From: an uncultured Rhodospirillaceae bacterium
Lineage (GTDB): Bacteria > Pseudomonadota > Alphaproteobacteria > Rhodospirillales > UBA2165
Reading direction: 5' to 3'
Length of the DNA: 5,087 nucleotides
NCBI GenBank assembly: GCA_913054205.1
Contig: CAJXJM010000217.1
Span: 1-5,087 of the forward strand
Within the stretch, counting starts at the first letter, position 1. Each line of letters opens with the position of its first letter. The notes beneath the pieces are model-generated. The model saw only the letters and a list, made by a program, of their open reading frames with translations, searched no databases and was not told the origin of the DNA. A program made the position numbers and the translations under genes. Positions 5,072 to 5,087 of this stretch are shown here, piece after piece.

Positions 5072-5087
5072 CAGACCAGACGCCCCC

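Overview
The window looks like part of a bacterial chromosome, most likely from an alphaproteobacterium of moderate GC. The support is a DUF1127-type protein, a PhoR-like histidine kinase with alphaproteobacterial character, and an aerobic CoA-thioester aromatic catabolism enzyme. This is inference from the proteins, not a taxonomic proof. The first ~205 bases differ sharply: by my hand count they are about 28% GC and they carry a different codon style. They look like foreign (phage or low-GC bacterial) DNA, or an assembly chimera.

Layout. (1) Positions 1-874, minus strand: a PAS plus HisKA histidine kinase whose C-terminal ATPase domain is missing. At about residue 223 the frame runs without interruption into an AT-rich, LamG/lectin-like sequence that leaves the window. 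(2) Positions 946-1066, minus strand: the 3' region of the DUF1127 gene. It contains a 10-bp hairpin with a C-rich loop, an exact ACCUCCU (anti-Shine-Dalgarno-like) motif and a strong intrinsic terminator, and together these look like a small RNA. (3) Positions 1067-1477, minus: a DUF1127 protein with an unusually long N-terminal part. (4) Positions 1478-1696: an AT-rich intergenic region with a TATGCA-N5-TGCATA palindrome. (5) Positions 1697-3967, minus: a two-domain flavoenzyme, with an FAD aromatic hydroxylase domain followed by an old-yellow-enzyme FMN domain. It belongs to the salicylyl-CoA 5-hydroxylase / 2-aminobenzoyl-CoA monooxygenase-reductase family. (6) Positions 3968-4125: a divergent control region with two palindromes, one a perfect TAGTTTA-N4-TAAACTA site of the kind MarR-family regulators bind. 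(7) Positions 4126-4518, plus: a RidA-family protein with Met where the catalytic Arg105 of E. coli RidA would be. (8) Positions 4655-5071, minus: an unrecognised ORF that stays open to the window edge.

Working model. The flavoenzyme and the RidA-like protein form a divergent pair that probably shares an operator and serves 2-aminobenzoate (anthranilate) or salicylate breakdown through CoA thioesters. The known product of the two-domain enzyme from 2-aminobenzoyl-CoA is an enamine CoA ester. A Rid-family protein lacking the carboxylate-binding arginine would be a sensible partner to hydrolyse it. No CoA ligase, beta-oxidation gene or regulator is visible here. The DUF1127 gene with a downstream C-rich, anti-SD RNA resembles the arrangement of the Rhodobacter CcaF1/CcsR ('cuckoo' RNA) locus, and is the other stretch worth following up.
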